DNA from: Serratia proteamaculans
GTDB lineage: Bacteria > Pseudomonadota > Gammaproteobacteria > Enterobacterales > Enterobacteriaceae
DNA: 64,000 nucleotides
Direction of reading: 5' to 3'
NCBI RefSeq assembly: GCF_008830365.1
Contig: NZ_WBKI01000008.1
Coordinates: 124,001 to 188,000 of the forward strand
Shown piece after piece: positions 26,082 through 34,919 of the stretch. Position 1 is the first letter of the stretch. The number at the start of each line of letters is the position of its first letter. The notes under the pieces were generated by a model, which ran no database searches, was not told the origin of the DNA, and saw nothing but the letters and a program-made list of their open reading frames with translations. The position numbers and the translations under genes were made by a program.

Positions 26082-26468
26082 TTAAAGAACTGCATGATCA
26101 TTATAAATATTCATTGATAGTTTGTTGGGTATCACCGACTTTTCCATCAGCTTATTGTTGATGCATAATCCGTAGTTTGGAATAGTGACAATGGTATCAT
26201 CAGGAAAACCATGTGTTGCCAATATTGCCCGGGTCCGACGGACCAGTTGACGGTAGTTACTCTCGTTTTTCTCGGCGTCCCCCATGCCCCAGATATAATT
26301 GATGATGCTGTTCTTTTCCTGTATTTCATTGATCAGGCAGAGTAGCAATTTCGCCTGGTTCTTACTGATGCCGACAGTTTTTTGGATATTACTCATCGTT
26401 AATTTTCTGTCTTTAATAATCAGGCAGTAATTTTTAACCCTACCTCTTTGTTTGATTAGTTTTTCCAT
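26082..26468 (-). CDS. Soluble winged-helix regulator (OmpR/ToxR DNA-binding type)
   Basis: A 128-residue protein with an OmpR-family winged helix: MSNIQKTVGISKNQAKLLLCLINEIQEKNSIINYIWG, NYRQLVRRTRAILATHGFPDDTIVTIPNYGLCIN. There is no receiver domain and no membrane segment, unlike the other ToxR-like proteins in this window. ATG 26468 follows AAAGGAAAG. It faces away from the membrane-bound regulator at 27059. It probably regulates the adjacent fimbrial genes. Confidence 0.75.
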   Translation of the reverse strand: MEKLIKQRGRVKNYCLIIKDRKLTMSNIQKTVGISKNQAKLLLCLINEIQEKNSIINYIWGMGDAEKNESNYRQLVRRTRAILATHGFPDDTIVTIPNYGLCINNKLMEKSVIPNKLSMNIYNDHAVL

Positions 26469-27058
26469 TGTTACTTTCCTTTGGTGTGAAAAATCCCGCA
26501 TGAAATAAAAAGTTTTCATGGTAATGGGCGTGCAACTTGTCGGTTTTCTAGGTTATTAATTCGGTTTCTAAGGCGTGATATACACCTCAAAAAATAAAGA
26601 TCATTGACGTTTTTAGGCTTATGATTAGTCAGCTTGCTCGTCAGGCTTTCGATAAGACAAATCTTAACACCCGGAAAGTTGCCATCTCCATATATACTTG
26701 TTTTTACTGTTTATATAAAATTTTATGCTAAATTTTGTATTTATTTATATTTTTATTCTGATATCGGTTGGAGGTTGGTTCTGTTGCTTATGCTGAAGGA
26801 GTGCTATATTCAGTCGATTTTTAAGAATTTTCCTGTAAAATCGCGCGCAGTTTTTAACGTAAAGGGAAAAACACGGTGGCGCTTATAAAGCGGCGTTGCT
26901 GAAAACAATAACAAATAGAATGCGGTACATCAGACAGGTTTAAAATTACCGTGTGGAAGTCAAGCTGCTTAGCTTCAGGGGATGCGTACAGGATGATACT
27001 GCACTTGCAGCGTTGCCACTGTAAGCATAGAGAAGCAAAGAGTCATTGAGGAGAGGGT
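26469..27058. promoter_or_regulatory. Divergent regulatory region between two winged-helix genes
   Basis: 590 AT-rich bases with no supported gene; an 84-codon plus-strand frame at 26634-26888 has no ribosome binding site or protein-like features. Promoters for both divergent regulators should lie here. No distinct operator repeats were recognised. Confidence 0.4.
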
Positions 27059-27877
27059 ATGGAGTGCATCATTAACGGTGTTGTTAAATACAATTCGGAT
27101 GACGGGACCTTGCTGAGCCCAGATAACGCTATTGATATGATCAAGCTCTCTCGGGTAGTCAATGAGCTGTTGCTGTTGTTAATTAAAAATAATCATCAGT
27201 TGTTAAGCAGGGATACTCTGCTCAACGAGTTATGGGATAAAAGAGGCTTGAATGCCTCAAGTAATAACCTAAGCAATTATGTCTCTATTCTCAGGAAAAC
27301 GTTGGCGAATTGCGGTTGTCCACAGTTGATCACTACCGTCCCGAAGCACGGTTTTTTGTTCGAGGCAGATATCACGATCCTGGCGAAAACAGATGAGGAA
27401 AAACTACCGTCATTGGTAGGAAATATTGAAAAGAAATTAGTTTTACCTTCTGCTTCTACTTCTACTGTAAAGGGAAACATGTTTGTTTCTCTTTCCTGGC
27501 TAAAAGAAAACATAGGGCTACTGGGTGGCGTTATAGCCCTGGCGCTGGTTTTGTGGTTACCGGGAGCTTATGAGCAATGGAGTATGAAATCCTTGCGCAC
27601 GGAAGTTCTCACACTTGATCAATGCAAATTTTTTCTTATGGATGATGTCACCCGTGGGTTGGAAAACACAGATACTCTTTCCATCCTCAGGATGATCGTA
27701 AACAACGAAAAGTTAAACTGCGATCGTAAAGCCAATGTGTATTATTTTGCCGATAAGAAAATGGATGCCTCCGGGCATGTGATTATGACCGACCTGCTCA
27801 CTTACTGCGCGTATGATGGAAAAGCGCCGTGCGACAATTACTATATGTCGAAGAAAGAAAATGAAGATAAAAAATAA
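27059..27877 (+). CDS. ToxR/CadC-like membrane-anchored transcriptional regulator
   Basis: A 272-residue protein. Residues 1-105 are a cytoplasmic OmpR-type winged helix (LLSRDTLLNELWDKRGLNASSNNLSNYVSILRKTL, TTVPKHGFLF). One transmembrane helix lies at ~152-169 (NIGLLGGVIALALVLWLP). The ~100-residue periplasmic domain has spaced cysteines: LDQCKFF, NCDRKANVYYF, LTYCAYDGKAPCDNYY. This cysteine frame recurs in 40563-41312 and 41986-42780. The layout matches ToxR and the fimbrial regulator PsaE. Its last 17 bases overlap its membrane partner gene. GAGGAGAGGGT precedes the ATG. Confidence 0.85.
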   Translation: MECIINGVVKYNSDDGTLLSPDNAIDMIKLSRVVNELLLLLIKNNHQLLSRDTLLNELWDKRGLNASSNNLSNYVSILRKTLANCGCPQLITTVPKHGFLFEADITILAKTDEEKLPSLVGNIEKKLVLPSASTSTVKGNMFVSLSWLKENIGLLGGVIALALVLWLPGAYEQWSMKSLRTEVLTLDQCKFFLMDDVTRGLENTDTLSILRMIVNNEKLNCDRKANVYYFADKKMDASGHVIMTDLLTYCAYDGKAPCDNYYMSKKENEDKK

Positions 27878-28310
27878 GCTCGGTATTGTGATGTGGGTGA
27901 TTAGCGTGGTTGCCGCTGTTAATATTGCCTGGCAACGCACTACGCAGGATCCCGCTTTTGAATGTCGGGCCAGGATACACAGTAAATTACTGGCAGATAA
28001 GTGCGACAGGAACAGCGTCTTTGATGTGTTTCTCGCCATGCACGCTAACGGGCGCGGATACTGGCTGATTTCGGGAACCTCGGTATGCCCGAACTCCCCC
28101 CAGACATTGACCAATGGGATTGTCGAGTTCACCTATAAAAAAGAGGGTGGGTATTTTTCTATGCATATGGACAAGAGGAGTTCCGACATCACGGAGGTTT
28201 TCAGCGCGTTGAGGTACGATGACCTTAAAATGAAAATCACAAGAGTGAATACGTGGGATTATGCTCTCTCTCTGACGAATCAAACGCTGATGATCTGCAC
28301 TGAGGATTGA
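27861..28310 (+). CDS. Small membrane/periplasmic partner of the ToxR-like regulator
   Basis: A 149-residue protein with one N-terminal membrane helix (LGIVMWVISVVAAVNIAW) and a periplasmic domain of ~125 residues (FECRARIHSKLL, GYWLISGTSVCPN, GGYFSMHMDKRSSD). It starts 17 bases inside the regulator gene, the same overlap seen for the pair 41986-42780/41511-42002. By analogy with ToxS and PsaF it probably stabilises or senses for its regulator. Sequence similarity to those proteins is not evident by eye. Confidence 0.7.
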   Translation: MKIKNKLGIVMWVISVVAAVNIAWQRTTQDPAFECRARIHSKLLADKCDRNSVFDVFLAMHANGRGYWLISGTSVCPNSPQTLTNGIVEFTYKKEGGYFSMHMDKRSSDITEVFSALRYDDLKMKITRVNTWDYALSLTNQTLMICTED

Positions 28311-28410
28311 ACAAGGGACTTGGTTTTCTTCAAGGGAGTAAAAGGCGGGGCTTGCAGCTGGTGAGTTCAGGTGCCTATCGGGGTTAGTAAGCAGGCGATC
28401 ATGCCGGAGC

Positions 28411-28510
28411 ACTGTTCACCCTGATGTGAAGGGTTATGTAGAGTTCAGGAAAACCGATCACAGGTTAATATTTTGATTTATATTGAAAAATTATAAAATG
28501 AACACTGTGA
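28411..28510 (+). other. Iteron-like repeats near attR (possible crr)
   Basis: ACTGTTCACC at 28411-28420 is the exact complement of the P4 alpha iteron GGTGAACAGT as I remember it. TGAACACTG follows at 28499-28507. P4 needs a second cis region (crr) besides ori, so this end of the island may hold it. The 376-base stretch 28311-28686 otherwise contains only AT-rich DNA and attR. Confidence 0.35.
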
Positions 28511-28664
28511 CCAGTTATCCAATAAATCTTTTTCTCTGGCTAAAGCCGCTTTACATGTGTGAGTAAGAATTTTTCACGTTGGTGTTTGTGTATAGCGACA
28601 TGTATAAAATTAATTTTTATTTTAAAAATAATAAAAAATATCAAATGTATAGGTGTTATTTATC

Positions 28665-28878
<214 letters not shown>

Positions 28879-28962
28879 CCGATTTCAAATGCAGGTCACT
28901 ACCTATAGCGGTTTTTTTGTTTTTCAGGCGTTGGGCTCGCCGTTGAACATACGACGATAATA

Positions 28963-28990
28963 TAAAAAAGCCCGCCATAAGGCGGGCTTG
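28963..28990 (-). terminator. Intrinsic terminator of the small secreted protein gene
   Basis: Perfect 9-bp stem AAGCCCGCC/GGCGGGCTT with loop of 4; reading leftward it is followed by TTTTTTA. It lies 20 bases beyond the stop of 29010-29315. Confidence 0.88.
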
Positions 28991-29009
28991 GTCAAAACAG
29001 ATATGGACA

Positions 29010-29315
29010 TTACTGGCAGATGGATGCGTACTTCTTCATAAACGGACTGGCGCACATTGACGCATAAATATCTTTCTGCAATTGATCTGCAGCCCCGTTG
29101 TCTTGTTGAACACTGCCGTTACCGCCGACAACGGTACCTACGCCATTGCCACCTTTTCCATCACCGGTGGCATTGCTGCCAATAGCGACGCTTATGCCGC
29201 CAGGACCACTCGAAGTGTTGCTGTTGATGCCACCTTCAATGACAATCCCGGCATAAGAAAATTGAGCGCTCATCAGGAGCGCACAACCCAGCAATAAGTG
29301 TTTTTTCTTCATCAT
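29010..29315 (-). CDS. Small secreted Gly/Asn/Ser-rich protein
   Basis: A 101-residue protein with a clear signal peptide (KKHLLLGCALLMSAQFSYA). The mature region is rich in Gly, Asn and Ser (GGINSNTSSGPGGISVAIG, GKGGNGVGTVVGGNGSVQQ) and ends with two Cys in YASMCASPFMKKYASICQ. AAAGGAGATATTT precedes the start and a strong terminator follows. A hairpin (AATAACCC/GGGTTATT, 29339-29358) lies in its leader. I do not recognise the family. Location beside a LuxR-type regulator and adhesins suggests a surface role. Confidence 0.7.
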   Translation of the reverse strand: MMKKKHLLLGCALLMSAQFSYAGIVIEGGINSNTSSGPGGISVAIGSNATGDGKGGNGVGTVVGGNGSVQQDNGAADQLQKDIYASMCASPFMKKYASICQ

Positions 29316-29667
29316 AAATATCTCCTTTTACTTTATTGAATAACCCTGTCGGGTTATTTACCCTACGACGTCACAAAATTAAACAATGTCTGCAACACAG
29401 CTTGCTTCCTGGCTTAATATCAGAAGCCATCTTTATTTGACCCAAGAACATCATTCCATAAACAAATGATTTACGAGGAGCGATTTCTTACCCGACACAC
29501 GTGCAGCTCTCGCTTTCTAACATGTGTAAAATGTTTATAAAAGGAATATATACTTAGCAGAGACAAAATTAAAGCAATGCAAATTTCCATGAACATAATC
29601 CCTTGGTTCATCAAATTATAATAAAAACAATAACACTAGTTATAAAACTCCATTTACAACGCCAACG
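29316..29667. promoter_or_regulatory. Intergenic region between the secreted protein and LuxR-type genes
   Basis: 352 AT-rich bases containing the leader hairpin at 29339-29358 and presumably the promoter of the leftward secreted-protein gene. No other gene or repeat was seen. Confidence 0.35.
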
Positions 29668-30252
29668 TTATTGGATCAGCCAGTAAATAAAGTCATGCTT
29701 ATTTTTCAAAGCCATTTTCTGCATCAGCGAACGTTTATGCGAATGCACAGTTTTGACGCTAAGTTGCATGCGCGCGGCGACCTGCGACTGACTAAACCCC
29801 TGGCGTAAATAAGTCATTACCTGTTTTTCCCGCGAGGAAAGATACTTCCCGGCACAGGAAGGGCAGCGCTCCAGGCGCTCACCTGGCGAGCGCCTGGCCA
29901 GAGCGCCTGTCAACATCTCATCGAAGGCGTCGTAAGACGCACGCCGCGGCAGCGAACCGGCATAACGCCAGCCGCATCCGCCCCGTATTTCTCTGCATCT
30001 GCCTGGCGTGCCGATATGAAAAAACATCTTCGCCGCGCTGTGAGTATCGCTATCCAAATGATAGGGAAGATGCCGGGCCTTTTCCGATGCCGAGGAAAAA
30101 ATCAACTCGATATGATTCTCCCTGCCATTTTGTTCATCATCAGTATTCACAGAGATGTTGCGCCGTGAGAAATAATCCTGCAACAAGTTCTTCAACCCCA
30201 GGCTGAAGTATTGGTCTTCATCATAAATAGCTATGGAAACCTGGTCCTTCAT
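29668..30252 (-). CDS. LuxR-type transcription factor at the end of fimbrial locus 2
   Basis: A 194-residue protein with a receiver-like N-terminus (VSIAIYDEDQYFSLGLKNLLQDYF) without a clear phospho-acceptor site. Its middle contains CPSCAGK, and the LuxR helix-turn-helix follows (LSSREKQVMTYLRQGFSQSQVAARM, KTVHSHKRSLMQKMALK). AGGGAGTTTAT precedes ATG 30252. It corresponds in design to 13835-14428 at locus 1, so each fimbrial locus carries one such regulator. It probably controls the fimbrial or nearby surface genes. Confidence 0.8.
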   Translation of the reverse strand: MKDQVSIAIYDEDQYFSLGLKNLLQDYFSRRNISVNTDDEQNGRENHIELIFSSASEKARHLPYHLDSDTHSAAKMFFHIGTPGRCREIRGGCGWRYAGSLPRRASYDAFDEMLTGALARRSPGERLERCPSCAGKYLSSREKQVMTYLRQGFSQSQVAARMQLSVKTVHSHKRSLMQKMALKNKHDFIYWLIQ

Positions 30253-30461
30253 ATAAACTCCCTTGGTAATCAACGTAGATATGCGTTAATTTTCGACAGG
30301 CGGAACTCGTCATTCTGGATGGAGAGTGTAAACAATCCGATAATTGGCAACGAAAAAATAAAATAACTGCGTTTTATTACCCCAGAATAATAAAACAATT
30401 TACAGCCGCTATTCGTTTTTCGGCAAGACTGCGGCGTTGGCCGCACCATGAGTTTCACGAT

Positions 30462-31295
30462 TTACAGTATATCAACCACCACTATACCGCTGCCCTGGAA
30501 ACTGCCGGCTGCCGGAGCGCTCGACTGTAATGTAGAAGTAAAGGTGATGTTCTGGCTCCCTTTAGCATAAAAGGTTAACTTTACGCCGCTGCCGCCACTG
30601 TATCCGTTCACTTTCAACTGCGACGAAAGGCCGCTTTGCTTATCCAGCACGATCTTATCCCCTTGTGCGCTGCGGGCAGTAACCCGCACCTGCGCACGCC
30701 CGCTGCAGGATAAGGCTGCAGTGGCGGTGGCGATGTTGCCGTTGACCTTTTCCACCTCCAGCACCCCATGCTGCAGCACAATATCTTTATCCATGGCGCA
30801 TTGGATAAAGACTGGCGGTGGCGGCGTATTCTGGGTGCATGAGTTTTCAGGAACGGTTTCCCCCCCGGAGGTAAAAATTTCGGCGATAAAACACCGTTCT
30901 TCAGGGAAAGAGTCGTTACGAACCACAACGTTTCCTGACCACGGCAAGAGTTCCGCATTTATTCTCGCCACCACCTGCGCCAGCGTCAGCAGCGTTTTGC
31001 TGGAAACGTAGTCGATAGTCATAGGTGAGCCACCATTGCCTGAATAAGGCGCTATCAATAATCTGCAGGCATAATCACATAACAGCGGATAACGAGGATC
31101 GTTATCTGACGTTAACCGCACAACGGTGAAAGGAATGCTTAATTGCCCATCCGGATTCTGTTTCCATTTCCCCCAGACTATTTCACTTTTAATCCAGTAA
31201 GCACCGGCCGAAAAAGGCATGGCGAAAATAAAAAAGGCAATTAGCAACTGACTAATCAGCCGCCCTCCCACTCCCCTGAACGCGATTTTACCCAC
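30462..31295 (-). CDS. Two-domain fimbrial adhesin C, operon 2
   Basis: A 277-residue exported protein starting at GTG. The N-terminal domain (WIKSEIVWGKWKQNPDGQLSIPF, CDYACRLLIAPYSG) is unlike those of the two sister adhesins. After a proline linker (TPPPPVF) comes the shared pilin domain: DIVLQHGVLEVEKVNGNIATATAALSC ... FQGSGIVVVDIL. It follows the adaptor pilin 31375-31914, the same order as adaptor and adhesin in operon 1. It is probably a tip adhesin; the receptor is unknown. Confidence 0.8.
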   Translation of the reverse strand: MGKIAFRGVGGRLISQLLIAFFIFAMPFSAGAYWIKSEIVWGKWKQNPDGQLSIPFTVVRLTSDNDPRYPLLCDYACRLLIAPYSGNGGSPMTIDYVSSKTLLTLAQVVARINAELLPWSGNVVVRNDSFPEERCFIAEIFTSGGETVPENSCTQNTPPPPVFIQCAMDKDIVLQHGVLEVEKVNGNIATATAALSCSGRAQVRVTARSAQGDKIVLDKQSGLSSQLKVNGYSGGSGVKLTFYAKGSQNITFTSTLQSSAPAAGSFQGSGIVVVDIL

Positions 31296-31374
31296 TCTTA
31301 TTTATCCAACAGTTACATTAACAAAAACGTTGAGAGAATAACTAAATCTCAAACCAAGGGAGCGCAACGGCACA

Positions 31375-31914
31375 TTATTCGTATTGCAAACTGAAAGTGG
31401 CGATGGCGTTGAACGCGCCAAGTCGAATGGACTTTTGCGCCAACGCCTCCGGCTCAGCTTGCACATAGGCCTTCAGCTGCATTACCGTTCGGCCAGCCGC
31501 CAAAGGATACTGGCTGCCAGGCTTATTCAATACCAGGGGCTGCCCTTCATAGGTTTCCATGCCGATCGCCACGCCGGCTGCCTGGCTGCCGGCGTCCAGC
31601 GCCAGCAGCCCCGGCAAGCCGACGCTCTCGACGCCGCGAAAAGCCACGCTGACCGTTTTACCCAGGCTGAGATCGCAATCTTGCAGCTGTATTTCAAAGG
31701 CTTTGCCCAGCGTGCGGCCATTAAGATAAAGGTATTTGTTTACCACGGTGCCGATATCCAGTTGGATAGCCTCATCGCCGGGGCGCAGAGAACAAGGTTC
31801 CTCCACCAACGCGCCATGAAAACGCATATTTTCAACGGCGGCGCAGTTGCCCATTACCGCTCCCAGCAATATTGCCGCCGCTGTCATTTTTCGGCACGCA
31901 TCTTTTATTTTCAT
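31375..31914 (-). CDS. Minor pilin (PapK-like adaptor), operon 2
   Basis: A 179-residue subunit: MRFHGALVEEPCSLRPGDEAIQLDIGTVVNKYLYLNGRTLG, second Cys in QLQDCDLSLG, ending ATFSLQYE. Very similar to 23054-23620. It lies between adhesins B and C, and a truncated copy of its 5' part sits upstream of adhesin B (32845-32967). This suggests that adaptor and adhesin duplicate as a unit. Signal peptide: MTAAAILLGAVMGNCAA. Confidence 0.85.
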   Translation of the reverse strand: MKIKDACRKMTAAAILLGAVMGNCAAVENMRFHGALVEEPCSLRPGDEAIQLDIGTVVNKYLYLNGRTLGKAFEIQLQDCDLSLGKTVSVAFRGVESVGLPGLLALDAGSQAAGVAIGMETYEGQPLVLNKPGSQYPLAAGRTVMQLKAYVQAEPEALAQKSIRLGAFNAIATFSLQYE

Positions 31915-31930
31915 GGTGTTTTATTAGCCC

Positions 31931-31977
31931 CTGTCATTTTTGCAACCCAAAAATTCATCGCCCTTTAGAGAATATCA
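31931..31977. repeat. Repeat copy 1 at an adhesin/adaptor junction
   Basis: About 47 bases spanning the 3' end of adhesin B and the spacer to the adaptor (CTGTCATTTTTGCAACC to AGAGAATATCA) recur almost identically at 32961-33008. This marks a duplicated adhesin-adaptor junction. Confidence 0.85.
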
Positions 31978-32792
31978 AGCACCGCCACTCCAGAGCCGGT
32001 AAAAGATCCCGGCACGAGCGCACCGTTGGAAATAAGAACCGAGGAGAACGTCACCGCTTTTCCGCCAGTCCCCGGCACATCCAACAACACGCCATCATTG
32101 CCGGCATAGCCCCCGACGCTCAAAGAAGACTTGAGGCTGCCGTCAGCGCGCAGATTCACCACATTGCTGTTGCCGCCAAGGCTGGCTAAAGCTTGCAGTT
32201 TTACCTTTGCCGCACGTGTGCAATACAGGTTAGCGACAGTATCGGTCTTGTCGCCCGTGACGTTATCTGCCGCCAGGGTGCCGTGCTGCAAATAGATATT
32301 GCCGTTTAAATAGCAGGATACGGGCGGCTCCGGCGGATCTACCGGCGGCGGAGTAACAGTACCGTTACAAGAACTAGCAAATGACTCTCCATAATTACCG
32401 TCACTAACAGCATCAAAAACTATACAGGGAGCCTTCCCGTTATTTTCCTTAACCCATTTACCCCAGTCCGCTATTGCGCCGCTTGCCGGAAGACTTTTAC
32501 TCCACGTATCGATTAATGTAGTAAATGTCTGCTTACCTTTTAAAGGTAAAAAAACATTATATGGAGGAGTAAACCTCCCACCACGAGCTATCATTATCTG
32601 ACATTTTGGCTTAGAAAGAATACCGCCGCAGTCAAATATGCTGTCGTTACGGATAGGATCAACCGATAAAATATTAAAACGTAAAACCTCTCCCCCTTGA
32701 GCCAATTGCCAATCAACAGTAACATTAGCATTGACAAACGAATATGCTTGGTGGCAGAAAATAATAGTCAAACAGAAAATTATTCGTCTCAC
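31965..32792 (-). CDS. Two-domain fimbrial adhesin B, operon 2
   Basis: A 275-residue exported protein. GTG 32792 is preferred because GGAGAGG precedes it; a longer TTG start exists at 32804. The N-terminal domain (VNANVTVDWQLAQGGEVLRFNIL, CGGILSKPKCQIMIARGG) differs from adhesins A and C. The Pro-rich linker TPPPVDPPEPPVSC joins the pilin domain (GNIYLQHGTLAADNVTG ... FTGSGVAVLDIL). Its upstream flank holds relics of a second adhesin-adaptor unit, so the gene probably arrived by duplication or cassette exchange. Confidence 0.78.
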   Translation of the reverse strand: MRRIIFCLTIIFCHQAYSFVNANVTVDWQLAQGGEVLRFNILSVDPIRNDSIFDCGGILSKPKCQIMIARGGRFTPPYNVFLPLKGKQTFTTLIDTWSKSLPASGAIADWGKWVKENNGKAPCIVFDAVSDGNYGESFASSCNGTVTPPPVDPPEPPVSCYLNGNIYLQHGTLAADNVTGDKTDTVANLYCTRAAKVKLQALASLGGNSNVVNLRADGSLKSSLSVGGYAGNDGVLLDVPGTGGKAVTFSSVLISNGALVPGSFTGSGVAVLDIL

Positions 32793-32844
32793 TTCCCTCT
32801 CCAAATAAAACCATTACGCATAATAAATTACTGCACCACTGGTA

Positions 32845-33053
32845 GATAGCATCATCGCCGGGGCGCAGAGAACAAGGTTCCTCCACCAAAGCGCCATAAA
32901 AACGCACATTTTCAACGGCGGCACAGTTGCCCATAATATCCCCCAGTAATATTGCCGCCGCTGTCATTTTTGCAACCAAAAAAATTCATCGCCCTTTAGA
33001 GAATATCAGCGCCGGTGGAAAGCCCAGGCGTGAGCGCGTTTTATTTAAAGGCG
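32845..33053 (-). pseudogene. Relic adhesin 3' end plus truncated adaptor-pilin gene
   Basis: Reading leftward, 33053-33000 encodes NALTPGLSTGADIL and a stop, the decayed tail of an adhesin like B (ALVPGSFTGSG...DIL). After the repeated spacer, 32967-32845 encodes MTAAAILLGDIMGNCAAVEN and the next ~20 residues of the adaptor pilin, then breaks off. The first 9 codons of the intact adaptor (MKIKDACRK) are missing, apparently by recombination at an AAAAATGACAG microhomology. It shows past duplication and deletion within the adhesin array. Confidence 0.82.
32961..33008. repeat. Repeat copy 2 at a relic adhesin/adaptor junction
   Basis: A near-identical partner of 31931-31977, about 1.03 kb away in direct orientation, with adhesin B between the two copies. 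The similarity extends through the adaptor 5' segment (about 32844-32960 against 31764-31890). Confidence 0.85.
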
Positions 33054-33074
33054 CCGCCTGCCTGGATAGTTTTG

Positions 33075-33893
33075 CTATAAAAACGAGATAACCATTACCG
33101 TAGAGCCTTGAAAATGCCCCATTTCTGTTTGGTCATAGCCCGCCAGTTCGGAGGTGATCCGTACCGGCGTTCCCGCAGGGGTTGCCGATATCTCTACGCC
33201 TTTAGCCAGATCCACATCGTTAACCTTTATCCGACTTCTGAAATTGCTCATTGGAGATAGCCTGATGTCATTTGTAACACCATCCTGAGAAATAACTGTT
33301 ATAGGCAGAGGTGTGACACAACTGACGTGGAATATCCCCGAGGCGATATTGCCGTTCACCCTGCCGGGTGCCAGCATGCCATGCTCCAGCGCAATATTTG
33401 CTTCCTGGACAGAACATACGTTGGGGCCAACAACCGGCGGCCGACATTGTGATACATCCCCGGGAACGCGTACATATCGGTTATAACTGACGCGTGCAAG
33501 TAATCTGAAACAGTCGACACGCATATTTATACTGTAATGTTTAGGACTTTCAAGATAACCACCAGTTAGAGCAACGATATATTTCCATACCCCACCCATG
33601 GTTTTCACTGTCTTCCCTGAATGATTAATATCAATCATGCGTTTGATCTGTGAGTGTGACCACCTATCACCATATTCTATCTCCAGGACACACTTATCGA
33701 TGCTTCCGATAGAAGGATCACACTGCAAAAATGGGTTTGGGCTAGGGTCATTATAGTCTATATCCTTAATCCAAAGAGTATATGCATTATAACCGCTACC
33801 AGGCGTAACCTCAGATTCTAGATAAAAAGCCAACGCAGGGGTGCTGCTAATACCCCAGAGGCCAACCAACCATAACAAAATCCATTTCTTCAT
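33075..33893 (-). CDS. Two-domain fimbrial adhesin A, operon 2
   Basis: A 272-residue exported protein (signal to SSTPALA). The N-terminal domain (FYLESEVTPGSGYNAYTLWIKDIDYND, CVLEIEYGDRWSH, VDCFRLLARV) has its own sequence. The C-terminal pilin domain (ANIALEHGMLAPGRVNGNIASGIFHVSC ... HFQGSTVMVISFL) is shared with adhesins B and C. AAGGATAGACG precedes the ATG. It is the first adhesin after the MrpG-like subunit, so it is the likely 'resident' tip adhesin of the operon. Confidence 0.8.
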   Translation of the reverse strand: MKKWILLWLVGLWGISSTPALAFYLESEVTPGSGYNAYTLWIKDIDYNDPSPNPFLQCDPSIGSIDKCVLEIEYGDRWSHSQIKRMIDINHSGKTVKTMGGVWKYIVALTGGYLESPKHYSINMRVDCFRLLARVSYNRYVRVPGDVSQCRPPVVGPNVCSVQEANIALEHGMLAPGRVNGNIASGIFHVSCVTPLPITVISQDGVTNDIRLSPMSNFRSRIKVNDVDLAKGVEISATPAGTPVRITSELAGYDQTEMGHFQGSTVMVISFL

Positions 33894-33917
33894 CGTCTAT
33901 CCTTCGCATAACTCTTA

Positions 33918-34424
33918 TTATTGATAGTCAGCCAACAGAGTCGCCGTTGCGAGGAATGCATTGGCCTTCAGGTTGCTGCCCGGCCGCTTTACCGGCACCG
34001 CCTGCAGCAGCGGTGGGGCGGCGCTATCAATATTGACGCGCTTGTTCAGTACAAACGGCTGGCCGGCCAGCAACACCCGAATAGCCAAATCCGGTATATT
34101 GGTTTGCACCGCGGCGGAATCAAAACTGCTGGGGCCTGCCGTCAGGCTCAAACCCAGCGCCAACCCGTGCTGATTCGGTTCGCAATTGATTTCATAATTT
34201 ACCGTTTGGCGGTAATTTTCCCCATCGACCTTATTGACCCCCACGCGCTCGCCAAAGTTAACGTCAATGCGCTGATTATTATTGATGGTGCAGGCCGGCG
34301 GGGCGTTCAGCACGCCCTTAAACTGCATGGCGGCCTCGTTATCCGCCGCCCATAACTGGGGGGCGAGCATTGCCAGGCAAATGAAGAATGCCCCGCGCCC
34401 GAATAGCGCCGTTACTCTATTCAT
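33918..34424 (-). CDS. Minor pilin (MrpG-like), operon 2
   Basis: A 168-residue subunit with signal peptide ending PQLWAA. It has FKGVLNAPPACTINNNQRIDVNFGERVGVNKVDGENYRQTVNYEINC and C-terminal ATLLADYQ. Counterpart of 22569-23057 with the same GERVGVNKVDG block. It overlaps the preceding subunit gene by 4 bases. Probable tip-fibre adaptor. Confidence 0.87.
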   Translation of the reverse strand: MNRVTALFGRGAFFICLAMLAPQLWAADNEAAMQFKGVLNAPPACTINNNQRIDVNFGERVGVNKVDGENYRQTVNYEINCEPNQHGLALGLSLTAGPSSFDSAAVQTNIPDLAIRVLLAGQPFVLNKRVNIDSAAPPLLQAVPVKRPGSNLKANAFLATATLLADYQ

Positions 34425-34909
34425 TGGTAGTCCACCATCAACGTTGCCCCGGCGGAAAAACTGCCCGTCTTCAGTACGCTGTTATTGCGCTTTACCGGCA
34501 CTGCCTGCAGAGTGGGGGCGTTTGGATAGGTAAAATTCAACCAGCCGTTGATGGCTAACGGCTGCCCGTTGGCGCGCAGCTCGATGCCCAGGTTGCTCTG
34601 CTGGGTTTGCAACGCATTGCGATTAAAGTCTGTAGCGGTGCCCACCACGCGCATTTTCATCGCATTGCGGCTGTTGCCCCGGCAATCCAGCGTGTAATCG
34701 ACCGTCTTCACATAGTTGTTGCCGTTAACCCGCGTGGTGACCAAATCAGTGCCGAAATCCACCAAGATGGCTTTGCCGCCGTTAACGGTGCAATGCGGCG
34801 GAGCAATCACGGTAACGCTCACCTTAATGTCGGTGGCCAGCGCGCTTCCCGATGCCAGCAGGGAGACCAGCGCCATCCTGCGCCATCCATTGGTTATTTT
34901 ATTCTTCAC
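34421..34909 (-). CDS. Minor pilin (MrpF-like), operon 2
   Basis: A 162-residue subunit: VSVTVIAPPHCTVNGGKAILVDFGTDLVTTRVNG, second Cys in YTLDCRGNSRNAM, ending ATLMVDYQ. GTG 34909 is preferred since GGGAGGG lies just before it; an upstream ATG at 34927 overlaps the previous stop but has no binding site. Counterpart of 22037-22555. Probable adaptor of the pilus tip. Confidence 0.85.
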   Translation of the reverse strand: MKNKITNGWRRMALVSLLASGSALATDIKVSVTVIAPPHCTVNGGKAILVDFGTDLVTTRVNGNNYVKTVDYTLDCRGNSRNAMKMRVVGTATDFNRNALQTQQSNLGIELRANGQPLAINGWLNFTYPNAPTLQAVPVKRNNSVLKTGSFSAGATLMVDYQ

Positions 34910-34919
34910 TATCCCTCCC

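Noticed and set aside
26634-26888. 84-codon plus-strand frame in the divergent regulator gap
   Set aside because: No binding site; composition reflects AT-rich promoter DNA.
30270-30458. 62-codon minus-strand frame before the LuxR-type gene
   Set aside because: No binding site, basic and Cys-rich random-looking sequence between two real genes.
32725-32979. 84-residue protein starting at the adaptor-pilin fragment
   Set aside because: Only its first ~45 residues are pilin-like; the rest is out-of-frame sequence overlapping adhesin B. Treated as a relic.
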